Shown: in pieces, positions 17,578-26,545 of the stretch
How the letters are laid out: every line of letters starts with the position of its first letter
Position numbering within the stretch: the stretch's first letter is position 1
From: Parapedobacter sp051400755
GTDB taxonomy: Bacteria; Bacteroidota; Bacteroidia; Sphingobacteriales; Sphingobacteriaceae
Length of the DNA stretch: 64,000 nucleotides
NCBI RefSeq assembly: GCF_051400755.1
Contig: NZ_JBLFFL010000001.1
Span: 434,001-498,000, forward strand
Direction of reading: 5' to 3'
Notes under the pieces: generated by a model
Told to the model about the DNA's origin: nothing
The model's database searches: none
What the model saw: the letters and a program-made list of their open reading frames with translations, nothing else
Program-made: the position numbers and the translations under genes

Positions 17578-20500
17578 TTACAAGCTGATATTTAAGCCCA
17601 ACATAAACACCCGTGGCCGTGGATAATCATATAGTCCATATCCTTGACCAAAAGCGGAACCGGAATTGGAGACCTCGGGATCGAAACCACTGTACTTCGT
17701 AGCGACAAAGAAGTTTTGTACCGATCCATAGATCCGCAACCGCTGTAACTTCAGCCGCGAGGCGAATTCAGCGGGAAATGCGTAAGCCAACAGCAAGTTT
17801 CTCCCCCGGATAAATGACGCATCTGTCACCTTATGACTGTCATCAAACGTGTCATAACCCGCTGGAATGGGCCGTACTTGCGCAATTGGCGTGTTTTGAT
17901 TGCTTTCGGTCCAAGCATTCAACACGGTTTTATAACTGTTTGCAATACCCTGCCTGTCTTCAGCTGAGTGGATGCTTCGATCGAGCACGTCATTGCCATA
18001 CATATATTGTAGGTCCAGGGTCAACGACCAAGCTTTGTATTGGAACGTGTTCAGGAAGGTTCCAAATCCATCGGGAATACCTTTTCCGATAATTGTACGG
18101 TCGTTGTCATTGATAATGCCATCGTTATTCAAGTCCAAGAACTTGATGTCTCCTGGCAGCTTATTATAAATCGCAGCTTCTTCGGCTTCGGCCGTAGACC
18201 AGGTTCCCAGGTGCTCCCGTCCGAAGAACGACCCCACGGGTTCGCCGACACGGATAATCGTTGCCGCGCCCGGGAAGATGTCACTGCCACCAGAAAGCGC
18301 CAGCACTTTATTTTGGTTGATGGAAATATTGAACGTTGTATTCCAAGAGAAGTCCTCGGTTTGTACATTGGTGGTGTTGAGTGACACCTCAATCCCTTTG
18401 TTTTCCATGCTACCGATATTCGTAAAAATGCTGGCATGTCCGCTGGTATAGGGCAGTGGGGCATCCAAGAGCATTTGATCCACCTTCCGGCGGTATAAAT
18501 CCACTTCGAGATTTACCCGATTGGAAAAAAGCCCCAGTTCCAGTCCGATGTCCACCTGTTGCGTTTTTTCCCACTGCAGCGCAGGATTGGCAATGCGCCC
18601 CGTACCTATCCCGACTTCGCGGGATCCACCAAAGATCACTTCATAGTTGCCCATTCCTGGCAATGCGCGGTACGCGGGAATTTCCGAGTTGCCGGTTGCG
18701 CCATAACTTGCGCGGAGTTTCAGGTTCGAGACAGCTGGCAAGTCCTGCATGAAGGGCTCGTCACTCACGCGCCATGCCAGTGCGGCCGAAGGGAAGAAGG
18801 CGTACTGGTTTTCCTCGCCGAATTTTGAAGATCCGTCGATCCGTCCGGTGAACGTAACGAGGTACTTGCCCATCAATGTGTAATTTAAACGTGTAAAATA
18901 GGAATTAAGTCCATACCCCTCCCCAAAAGACCGGGGAGCCAACGCCGTCGCGCCTGAGCCCAGGTTATTAAACTCGAAGTAGCTATCCGTGAAACCCTCC
19001 GCACTGGCTTCGTTTTCAAAACGGCCTACATGCTGCCAAGAAAGGCCGAGCATCGCATTCAGCGAGTGGATATCCCCGAAATCTTTGTTGTAGGTCAGGT
19101 AGTTTTCAAATTGCCACGAATTCACCCGATTGTTGGTCACCGAAGCATTGCCATTTGTAGATATGTATTGCAGCCCCGCCGCTGCAAAATAGTCCCTGCG
19201 TTGATTGATGATATTCGTTCCGAGGGTCGATCGCAATTCCAGGTTTTCAGCCAACTTGATGTTGGCATACATATTACCCAGCATGGTTTGCGTACGTAAA
19301 AAAAACAGCCGCTCGTCGGCCACGCGAATGGGGTTATCTCCTCCTTCCATGCCGGGATAATCCCGGTTGCTTGCCCATGAACCATCGGCATACCGCACGG
19401 GCACGATGGGCAAGGCTTCCAATACCTGCCGGATCATCGTAATACCTCCCCCGTCCAGCTGATCGACTTGTTTCTCATCCTGGTCGGTATACCCCAGCGA
19501 GCCGCCTACGCGTAGCCAGTCCTTGATGTCGCTGTCAAAAACAAAGCGTCCGGCGTATCGCTTTTGCCACGAGCCGTACACCACCCCATTTTCATTGCGG
19601 TAGTTCAGGAATGCGCCATAACTTCCCTTTTCATTCCCATTGGTAAAGCCCAATTGATGGTTTTGCGTAAAGGCTTCCTGAAAGGCTTCCTCCTGCCAGT
19701 TGATGTCATACAAGGGGTTTCCCTGTTCATCAAAAAGCAGCGGGTTTGTCCGCTTCGTACGGGGGTCGACATATTTCGTGCCTGTTGCCCAACCCTCCGG
19801 GTCAAATTTTTCGGCATTGGCGTAAGCAAGCTCTTCTACCCGCAGGAATTCTTCCGAACTGAGCACCGGCAACAATTTCGGGGCGACCCCCAAGCTGAAA
19901 TCCGAATCGTAGGTCAACGCACCGCCGCCGGGTGTTCCCCGTTTGGTTGTCACCAAAATGACGCCATTTGCACCGCGGGCACCATAGATGGCTGTCGAGG
20001 AAGCATCTTTCAGTACCTCGATGGAAGCAATATCATTCGGATTGAGATAATCAATGGGTGTACTGCCATTCTGGAGTCCGACGGTATTTAAAATAACCCC
20101 ATCGATGACATACAGCGGGTTGTTGGACACGCTGATGGAACTGGCCCCGCGTATACGGACGTTGGTCCTTCCGCCGGGCCGTCCGGAGCTTGAGGACACA
20201 TTGACACCAGTTACCCGCCCGGCTAGTCCCTGGTTGAGGGAAGAGGCAGGCCGTTCCTGAAGTGCCTCCGCTTTTACGGTTCCGACTGCCCCCGTCAAAT
20301 CGGATTTCCGTTGCGTACCGTATCCCACCACCACCACTTCATCCAAGTCTGTCTGGCTGTGTTCCATCACGACGTTCAGCGAAGCGCCTGCAACAGGCAA
20401 CTCCTGCAAATCATAACCGACACCGCTGAATACCAGTATTGCTCCTTCGCTTTTTTGTAAGGTGATGGTATATTCACCCCGGTCATTGGTACTGGTGCTG

Positions 20501-20724
20501 TTGCTGGTACCCTTTTCTACGACGGTCACCCCGCTGATCGGGGCCTGCGCGGCATCGGTCACCTTTCCGCTCACCGTCTCCTGACTGCCAGGGTCGGCCC
20601 AAGCGGCCCGAACCATACTGATGATCAATAACGCAAGCACATATACCCCGCCGTTCCTCCGCCTTTGCCGCTTTCTTTCGGGGTAGCTGCGCAAGTAGGT
20701 TAGGTTGTCTTTACGCTTGTTCAT
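17578..20724 (-). CDS. SusC/RagA family TonB-linked outer-membrane transporter
   Basis: A 1048-residue SusC-type importer. The signal anchor region has an unusually long, very basic N-terminus (RSYPERKRQRRRNGG) before the hydrophobic stretch VYVLALLIISMVRAAWA. Next come the CarboxypepD_reg-like domain (about 48-125), TonB box DEVVVVGYGTQRKSDLTGA, plug motifs VRIRGASSISVSNNPLYVIDG and VLKDASSTAIYGARGANG, and the barrel ending in LNISL. It has no STN domain. Upstream are a 218-nt gap with the MFS terminator (20882-20931) and a copy of the CAGGATAG/TGTCCA motif (20795-20820), so it likely starts its own transcript. Confidence 0.96.
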   Translation of the reverse strand: MNKRKDNLTYLRSYPERKRQRRRNGGVYVLALLIISMVRAAWADPGSQETVSGKVTDAAQAPISGVTVVEKGTSNSTSTNDRGEYTITLQKSEGAILVFSGVGYDLQELPVAGASLNVVMEHSQTDLDEVVVVGYGTQRKSDLTGAVGTVKAEALQERPASSLNQGLAGRVTGVNVSSSSGRPGGRTNVRIRGASSISVSNNPLYVIDGVILNTVGLQNGSTPIDYLNPNDIASIEVLKDASSTAIYGARGANGVILVTTKRGTPGGGALTYDSDFSLGVAPKLLPVLSSEEFLRVEELAYANAEKFDPEGWATGTKYVDPRTKRTNPLLFDEQGNPLYDINWQEEAFQEAFTQNHQLGFTNGNEKGSYGAFLNYRNENGVVYGSWQKRYAGRFVFDSDIKDWLRVGGSLGYTDQDEKQVDQLDGGGITMIRQVLEALPIVPVRYADGSWASNRDYPGMEGGDNPIRVADERLFFLRTQTMLGNMYANIKLAENLELRSTLGTNIINQRRDYFAAAGLQYISTNGNASVTNNRVNSWQFENYLTYNKDFGDIHSLNAMLGLSWQHVGRFENEASAEGFTDSYFEFNNLGSGATALAPRSFGEGYGLNSYFTRLNYTLMGKYLVTFTGRIDGSSKFGEENQYAFFPSAALAWRVSDEPFMQDLPAVSNLKLRASYGATGNSEIPAYRALPGMGNYEVIFGGSREVGIGTGRIANPALQWEKTQQVDIGLELGLFSNRVNLEVDLYRRKVDQMLLDAPLPYTSGHASIFTNIGSMENKGIEVSLNTTNVQTEDFSWNTTFNISINQNKVLALSGGSDIFPGAATIIRVGEPVGSFFGREHLGTWSTAEAEEAAIYNKLPGDIKFLDLNNDGIINDNDRTIIGKGIPDGFGTFLNTFQYKAWSLTLDLQYMYGNDVLDRSIHSAEDRQGIANSYKTVLNAWTESNQNTPIAQVRPIPAGYDTFDDSHKVTDASFIRGRNLLLAYAFPAEFASRLKLQRLRIYGSVQNFFVATKYSGFDPEVSNSGSAFGQGYGLYDYPRPRVFMLGLNISL

Positions 20725-20794
20725 AATAAAGTAATTTGGTTAGTTAAAAAATTATTTAATTGGCTTTCAATATTTTATAACTAGTTTGATGCTT

Positions 20795-20820
20795 TATAAT
20801 GGACATAAGACTCCCCTGAA
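20795..20820 (-). promoter_or_regulatory. Candidate operator copy E4 upstream of SusC
   Basis: On the minus strand the segment reads TTCAGGGGAGTCTTATGTCC followed by ATTATA, a shortened version of the E1/E2 repeat ends (TTCAGGATAG and TGTCCAATTATA). It lies 71-96 nt before the SusC start at 20724, like the other copies. It matches the outer blocks only and the spacing is much shorter, so this copy is the least certain together with E5. Confidence 0.4.
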
Positions 20821-20881
20821 CCACGATCGGATACCTTGCCCGTGATGCTAGTTGTTTTTAATAACTGTGCTGTCAGATCTT

Positions 20882-20931
20882 AAAAATCCGCGCCGTTTAC
20901 CTGCATGGGCGAGCTTTCAGCAGGTAACCGG
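20882..20931 (-). terminator. Rho-independent-like terminator after the MFS gene
   Basis: On the minus strand, CCGGTTACCTGC (20931-20920) pairs with GCAGGTAAACGG (20904-20893): 12 positions with one G/A mismatch, a 15-nt loop, then CGCGGATTTTT with five Ts (20886-20882). It begins 11 nt after the MFS stop codon at 20943 and would separate the transporter transcript from the SusC operon. Confidence 0.65.
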
Positions 20932-20942
20932 GCGGGCAGCCG

Positions 20943-22187
20943 TTAATGCATCGGCTGCGCTGCTGTCGTCGGTGCAGCCTTATCTTTTAAATTCTTTTGC
21001 CAAAAGAAGAAAATCGTGAACAATACGATCAAAATGACGGGAAAAGATATCATCTTGACCAATGCATCCTGACCCGTAGCCAGCTCCAACGCGGAGTCGG
21101 TCAATCCGGCGGCCGCATTTTTTGCCCGGGCGCTGTCAATCCAGTTTCCGATGACCGGTTGGAAAATTGCCGAAGAGAACATGCCTGCCCCGCCGATGAT
21201 GGACATACCCAACGCACCGCTCTTGGGAACGCGCTGCGCCGTAGCCCCCACCATCACCGGCCAGAAATAGCAGATGCCGAGCGCGAATATGATGGTCGCC
21301 ACATACGCGAGTGGCCCGGTGACCGTGCTGAACATATAGATACCGATGGCCGTCAGGATCGCGCCGCCTAAGAGCACGCCGGTCTGCCCAAATGCTTTGA
21401 CCACAGGTCCCGCAAAAAACCTTCCTACCGCCATCAGTCCGCTCGTCAACGCTAAAATCAGCATGGGTTCGGCGCCGCTATTGCTCATGATCACACTCAC
21501 CCATTGGTTAGGACCGAATTCGGAAATAGCTGTCAGAAACATGCAGATAAACAAGAAGATAAATGTAGGGGTGAACATTGCCCGGAGGTTTTGGGCCAGG
21601 GAGGTAGCCGCTTCCACCACTGGTTTCGGGAAGGTCTTGCCGTAAAATAGGATGGCGTATATGACGGTCGGTACCATGGTCACCCACATCTGTACCTGCC
21701 AGCTGAACCCGATGCTGGTCATGGCCTGGGAGAGGAGGGAGCCTAATAGGATACCCCCTGGGAACCACATGTGAAACCTGTTCAGCATCTTATCCATTTT
21801 CACGCCTGAATACATGTCTGCAATCATGGGATTACAGGCAGCCTCTGTACAGCCGTTGCCGAAGCCGATAAATAACGTGGAGATCAGCAAGGTTGAATAA
21901 CCACCGGCATAGATGGTCATGATGATCCCAATAGTATGTGCGATGAACGCAACGCGCATGATATTCCTGGCACCGAAGGAGTGATAGATCAACCCGCCGA
22001 TAATCATGGAAATGGGGAATCCAAAAAAGAACATGGAATTAACAACCCCTAACTGTGTTGCCGTCAAGTTGAATTCTTCACCAAGCTGGGGCAGGATTCC
22101 CGCCCGGATCGAAAAGGTGAATGCCGTTGTGATCAGCGCAAAACATGATCCATTAAATAAAGCACTTTTATTAATATTCTCGTTCAT
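20943..22187 (-). CDS. Major facilitator superfamily sugar transporter (FucP-like)
   Basis: A 414-residue inner-membrane protein with 12 predicted hydrophobic helices. Signature segments include AFTFSIRAGILPQLGEEFNL in the first helix, a YHSFGARNIMR loop of the A-motif type, GFGNGCTEAACNPMIADMYSG, and a late SKSGALGMSIIGG-like loop (VPKSGALGMSIIGGAGMFSS). It would carry a monosaccharide or a keto-sugar from periplasm to cytoplasm with protons. It stands between the divergent cytochrome c gene and the SusC operon. It has its own -7 element at 22262-22269 and its own terminator, so it is a single-gene transcript. The substrate cannot be read. Confidence 0.9.
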   Translation of the reverse strand: MNENINKSALFNGSCFALITTAFTFSIRAGILPQLGEEFNLTATQLGVVNSMFFFGFPISMIIGGLIYHSFGARNIMRVAFIAHTIGIIMTIYAGGYSTLLISTLFIGFGNGCTEAACNPMIADMYSGVKMDKMLNRFHMWFPGGILLGSLLSQAMTSIGFSWQVQMWVTMVPTVIYAILFYGKTFPKPVVEAATSLAQNLRAMFTPTFIFLFICMFLTAISEFGPNQWVSVIMSNSGAEPMLILALTSGLMAVGRFFAGPVVKAFGQTGVLLGGAILTAIGIYMFSTVTGPLAYVATIIFALGICYFWPVMVGATAQRVPKSGALGMSIIGGAGMFSSAIFQPVIGNWIDSARAKNAAAGLTDSALELATGQDALVKMISFPVILIVLFTIFFFWQKNLKDKAAPTTAAQPMH

Positions 22188-22261
22188 ATCGATACGGTTT
22201 TAATTGGTTTTCAACTATTGGTTTTACTATTGGTAATCGCTTGCCACCCGCGGCACATAAG

Positions 22262-22307
22262 CAAAGATATTATTTTGGACATACAATGCTATCCTGTCCC
22301 GTCCTGA
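22262..22307 (-). promoter_or_regulatory. Candidate MFS promoter with operator copy E3
   Basis: On the minus strand TATCTTTG (22269-22262) matches the -7 consensus TAnnTTTG and lies 75 nt from the MFS start. No TTTG lies at -33. Instead TGTCCAA (22281-22275), CAGGATAG (22295-22288) and TTCAGGAC (22307-22300) sit just upstream, as expected for an activator-dependent promoter. CATTGTA before TGTCCAA is shared with copy E1. The rest of the 286-nt gap up to 22473 shows no gene; it must also contain the promoter of the plus-strand gene, which I could not identify. Confidence 0.5.
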
Positions 22308-22473
22308 ATATTCCGATGGGCCCCGCGCACTGCCTGCCCGCTTGGTGATCCAGAAATAGACAAGGACAGACCATGACAGTTAACAAGAAAACAATAACTA
22401 ACATTGACCTTAGTTTAATTAGCTGCCAATGTAGCAAAACCTAACAAACTAACAAAATAATACCGGTATTTTC

Positions 22474-25400
22474 ATGCTTATGAAAACAAAACACCGCAGA
22501 ACGAACATCCTTCGATTGCTTATGCTATTTGGAGCCGCCTTCATCATGTCACAGGCGCTTCAATGTACCGCTCCTTCACCGGCATTGACCCTTAAAAAGG
22601 GGGCTCACATTATCCTAATCGGCAATAATCTCGGGTCAAGGATGATGAATTACGGATATTTTGAGACGGAGATGCAGCTCCGCTATCCAGACAGCCTATT
22701 GTATATCCGGAATATGAGCGATGGGGGCAATACACCGGGGTTCAGGCCCCACTCCGGCCGGCCCTCTCCCTGGGCCTTTCCGGGCGCTGATAAATTCCAG
22801 ACCGAATTGGCGAATGACCCCCATAACGAAGGCCATTGGGAAACGCCGGATGAATGGATCACGCGCCATCAGGCGGATATCATCGTTGCCTTTTTCGGGT
22901 TTGACGAATCCTTTCTGGGTGAAGCGGGATTGCAGCGGTACAAAGACGAACTCGATGCTTTTATCATACATACCTTGCAGCAACGTTACAATGGCGTATC
23001 AGCTCCGCAGCTTGCCATTGTATCACCCATTGCGTTCGAGGATCTCTCCGACCAATACGACTTGCCGGATGGCAAGCAGGAAAATCGCAACCTATCCCTG
23101 TATACCGAGGCGATGAAGGAAATAACGAGTCGGCACAAGGTCCACTTTGTGGATATGTATACCCCCTTTAAAAAGCTGTTCGATCAAGCCGACGAACCCC
23201 TCACCATCGATGGGTCACAGCTTACCGATGCCGGTTATGCGGTGTTTTCCACGCGCCTGGCCGATGCTATTTTCGGCAAGAAAAAACCGGACGAAACCCA
23301 TCGGGAATTGGTCCACGCTGCCGTGATGGAAAAGAACTGGGTATGGCACAAAGACATTAAAATGCCCAATGGCGTCCAGGCATTCGGGCGACGCTACGAC
23401 CCCTTCGGACCGGACAATTATCCTGCTGAAATAGCCAAGATCAGGGAGATGACAGCCCTAAGGGATGAAGCCATCTGGAAAGCACTTAAGGGCGAAAAGA
23501 TGAACCTGGATAGCGCCGATGCCCTCACATCGAAACTGCCCGAGGTGGAAACCAATTATTCCTATGATACCAAAAAAGGCAATCCGGCATACCTGCAGGG
23601 GCTCAATGCCCTGGAAAAATTCAAGATGGCACCGGGGTATAAAATAGACTTATTTGCTTCTGAAGCGGAATTTCCGGACCTGAGGAAGCCTGTGCAGATG
23701 ACCTTCGATAACGAGGGACGGCTGTGGGTGGCTACCATGCCATCTTATCCCCACTGGCGGCCGGGTGACCCGAAGCCAAATGACAAGATCATCATCCTGG
23801 CGGATACCGACAATGACGGCAAAGCCGACAAGCAGTCGGTGTTTGCCGATAGCCTGCACTTACCTATGGGATTTGAGATCGCCCCGGAGGGGGTGTATGT
23901 CTCTCAAGGCACGAATATGGTACTGCTCAAGGATACCGATGACGACGGGAAGGCGGATCGGCAAGAAATCCTATTGAGCGGTTTTGACGACCATGATACG
24001 CATCATGCGCACCACGCCTATACCGCCGATCCCTCGGGCGCCATCTATATGGGGCAGGGGGTGTTTCTGCTCAGTGACATTGAGACCTCATACGGCCCTG
24101 TCCGAGGCACCAATGGCGGTTTTTTCCGTTATGATCCGGCCAGGCGCAAGCTTGAATTCACCGCGCAGCTGTCCATTCCCAATCCCTGGGGCATTGCATT
24201 TGACGAGTGGGGGCAGAATTTTTACGCGGAGACGTCAGGGCCTGATGTCAGCTGGATGATGCCGGGGTCGGTGAGACCGACCTATGGCAAATTCACGCCA
24301 AAATCAAGGAACCTCATTGAAGAAAAGCACAAGGTGCGGCCTACGGCCGGACTGGAGTTTGTATCGAGCCGTCATTTTCCGGATGATGTGCAGGGCGACT
24401 TCCTCATCAACAATACCATCGGCTTCTTAGGCACCAAGCAGCACACGTTGACCGATGATGGCACCGGGTATAAAAGCCAGCACCGGCAAGACCTCGTGCA
24501 GTCTGACGACCCCAATTTCCGGCCGGTGGATGTGGAATTTGCCCCCGATGGCTCGCTATACGTGATCGACTGGCACAACATCCTGATCGGCCACATGCAG
24601 CATAATCAGCGTGATCCGCTTCGCGACCATAGCCATGGACGCATTTACCGGATCACGTATCCCGCACGTCCCTTGGTCAAGCCTGCGCAAGTAGCGGGCG
24701 CCCCTGTCGATACATTGCTGGACAACCTCAAGCTGCCGGAATACCGCACCCGCTACCGGACCCGCCGCGAACTTCGCGGGCGGGATGCCAAAGAGGTGCT
24801 TACCCATCTTAACACCTGGATCGAAAAACTTGACCAAAACGATGCCCGCTATGAACATCATTTGCTGGAAGGCTTATGGGTAAGCTGGGGGCTCAATCAG
24901 GTTGATCAAGCGTTGCTTCGCCGGCTGCTCGGCGCCAAGGATTACCGGGCTAGGGCAGCTGCGGTGCGCGTACTGCGGTATACCGGGCATCAGGTAGCCG
25001 ATCAGGCGCAATTGCTGCAGAAAGCCGCCAGCGATGAGCACGGGCGTGTCCGCTTAGAGGCGCTGGTGGCGGCCTCTTGGTTGGATAAGGCCGAAGCATT
25101 GCCGATTTTAGACGAAGCGGCGAAGAAACCGCTGGACGACTGGATGTTGGATGCGTACCACACGGCGCGTACGCGCGTCGAAGGGGGTGCGGAAGTTGCC
25201 AAAAAGGAAGAAGCGGTCAACACAGACTTGACCGGTGCCGATCTGGCGCTTTATAAACAAGGAAAACTGATTTATGAACGGGATGGCTTCTGTATCACCT
25301 GCCACCAACCCAACGGGAAAGGTCTGGAGGCCTCTGGCTTCCCGCCGCTGGCCGGCACGCCGTGGGTGCTCGATAACGACGAACGCCTGATCAAGCTTAC

Positions 25401-25650
25401 GCTGAAAGGCTTGCAGGGTCCCATAGAAGTGCTCGGCAAATCATATCCCGGCCAGGTGCCCATGACCCCGTTCGAGGGACTGCTGGACGACGAAGGAGTT
25501 GCGGCGGTACTTACCTACGTAAAAAATTCCTTTGGCAACAAAGGCGCAGCCATCGATCCTGAACAGGTGAAAGCAATACGGGCGGCCATTGCCGATAAGA
25601 AGGGCTTTTATACGCCCGAAGAGTTACTCAAAGCGCATCCACTGGAATAG
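22474..25650 (+). CDS. PVC-type lipoprotein: SGNH-like domain, beta-propeller, HEAT repeats and cytochrome c
   Basis: A 1058-residue exported lipoprotein (lipobox MSQALQC, Cys31). Residues about 43-270 form an SGNH-hydrolase-like domain: ILIGNNLGSRMM replaces the usual GDS block, followed by FFGFDESFLGE and IDGSQLTDAGY. Residues about 390-740 are a PVC-type beta-propeller (MTFDNEGRLWVATMPSYPHW, ADTDNDGKADK, PNPWGIAFDEWGQNFY, VEFAPDGSLYVIDWHN). HEAT-like helices follow (about 760-920), then a c-type cytochrome with Cys940-x-x-Cys943-His944 (CITCHQPNGKG) and a PMTPFEG axial-Met candidate. Such proteins are thought to oxidise sugars outside the cytoplasm, passing electrons to the respiratory chain. 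The start at 22480 is an alternative. It converges with the next gene with 10 nt between stop codons. Confidence 0.88.
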   Translation: MLMKTKHRRTNILRLLMLFGAAFIMSQALQCTAPSPALTLKKGAHIILIGNNLGSRMMNYGYFETEMQLRYPDSLLYIRNMSDGGNTPGFRPHSGRPSPWAFPGADKFQTELANDPHNEGHWETPDEWITRHQADIIVAFFGFDESFLGEAGLQRYKDELDAFIIHTLQQRYNGVSAPQLAIVSPIAFEDLSDQYDLPDGKQENRNLSLYTEAMKEITSRHKVHFVDMYTPFKKLFDQADEPLTIDGSQLTDAGYAVFSTRLADAIFGKKKPDETHRELVHAAVMEKNWVWHKDIKMPNGVQAFGRRYDPFGPDNYPAEIAKIREMTALRDEAIWKALKGEKMNLDSADALTSKLPEVETNYSYDTKKGNPAYLQGLNALEKFKMAPGYKIDLFASEAEFPDLRKPVQMTFDNEGRLWVATMPSYPHWRPGDPKPNDKIIILADTDNDGKADKQSVFADSLHLPMGFEIAPEGVYVSQGTNMVLLKDTDDDGKADRQEILLSGFDDHDTHHAHHAYTADPSGAIYMGQGVFLLSDIETSYGPVRGTNGGFFRYDPARRKLEFTAQLSIPNPWGIAFDEWGQNFYAETSGPDVSWMMPGSVRPTYGKFTPKSRNLIEEKHKVRPTAGLEFVSSRHFPDDVQGDFLINNTIGFLGTKQHTLTDDGTGYKSQHRQDLVQSDDPNFRPVDVEFAPDGSLYVIDWHNILIGHMQHNQRDPLRDHSHGRIYRITYPARPLVKPAQVAGAPVDTLLDNLKLPEYRTRYRTRRELRGRDAKEVLTHLNTWIEKLDQNDARYEHHLLEGLWVSWGLNQVDQALLRRLLGAKDYRARAAAVRVLRYTGHQVADQAQLLQKAASDEHGRVRLEALVAASWLDKAEALPILDEAAKKPLDDWMLDAYHTARTRVEGGAEVAKKEEAVNTDLTGADLALYKQGKLIYERDGFCITCHQPNGKGLEASGFPPLAGTPWVLDNDERLIKLTLKGLQGPIEVLGKSYPGQVPMTPFEGLLDDEGVAAVLTYVKNSFGNKGAAIDPEQVKAIRAAIADKKGFYTPEELLKAHPLE

Positions 25651-25660
25651 AAGTGTCCCC

Positions 25661-26509
25661 CTATCCGAAATGAGCGCGTAAAAACGAAAGGCCCTTGACT
25701 GCGATGTCTTCAGCAGAGGGTTCGACGTTGCGCCAGATGGATGCTGCCTTGGCGATGATCTTGACATCGGGGGTAAACGATTCAATGACCAGGCTACCGG
25801 TGTAATTGATGGTTGCCAACGCATCGCGGATACCATTCCAGTTGATGTGATCGCCACCCGGTGCGCCCCGGTCGCAGCCACAGGCATGGACGTGCAGCAG
25901 GTGCCGCCCGGCGCTGATGATCGCTGCAGCTTGGTCTTTTTCTTCAATATTCATGTGGTAGGTGTCTAACAGCAGACCAACCGCATCGTGATCCACCGCC
26001 TCAACGAGTGCCAAACCCTGCTCACATGTATTGATAAAATCGGTCTCATAGCGGTTCAGCGGCTCAATGGCCAGTTTCAATCCCAAGCCATCCGCACGCG
26101 CGCCCAATGTTTTCAAATGCCTCACTATGATGTCCCGTTGCACCTGATATTGGTCTTCGGTGGTCTGCTCTGCCCTACCCACCACGGAGTAGAGCGGTCC
26201 CACCAATACTGGGCACCCCAATACCGCCATGGCGTCCAACGCGCCGTTGATGTAATCCATTGCCTGCCGCTGCTCGGCTTCGGTGCCACGCAGGTCACGG
26301 CCAGGCCCCATGGCGGCGCAAATCGAACTGCATATTAGTCCGTTATCATCCAACGCCTTGCGGATCGTGTGCGCATCGATATGCGAAGCATCCTCAAGGG
26401 CTATTTCTACCGCATCAAACCCCCATGCTTTAAACTGCTGGAGAACCGCAATGCTGTCATTGGTAAATGGGGAGGTCAGCAAGAATGTATTGACACCGAA
26501 TGTTAACAT
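25661..26509 (-). CDS. D-tagatose/D-psicose 3-epimerase family enzyme
   Basis: A 282-residue cytoplasmic TIM barrel. The metal ligands of the D-tagatose 3-epimerase family are all present in the right order and spacing: Glu149 (KLAIEPLNRYETDF), Asp182 (LLLDTYHMNIEE), His208 (LLHVHACGCDRGAPGGDH) and Glu243 (LVIESF). The offsets match the family exactly (33, 26 and 35 residues apart). These enzymes epimerise ketoses at C3 without phosphate, which suits processing of 3-oxidised or rare sugars. It is the last gene of the cytochrome c operon, 36 nt after the ThuA gene. The sugar is not known. Confidence 0.9.
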   Translation of the reverse strand: MLTFGVNTFLLTSPFTNDSIAVLQQFKAWGFDAVEIALEDASHIDAHTIRKALDDNGLICSSICAAMGPGRDLRGTEAEQRQAMDYINGALDAMAVLGCPVLVGPLYSVVGRAEQTTEDQYQVQRDIIVRHLKTLGARADGLGLKLAIEPLNRYETDFINTCEQGLALVEAVDHDAVGLLLDTYHMNIEEKDQAAAIISAGRHLLHVHACGCDRGAPGGDHINWNGIRDALATINYTGSLVIESFTPDVKIIAKAASIWRNVEPSAEDIAVKGLSFLRAHFG

Positions 26510-26545
26510 GGTTTCTTTATTATATGAAGTGTATTATTCAACGGG

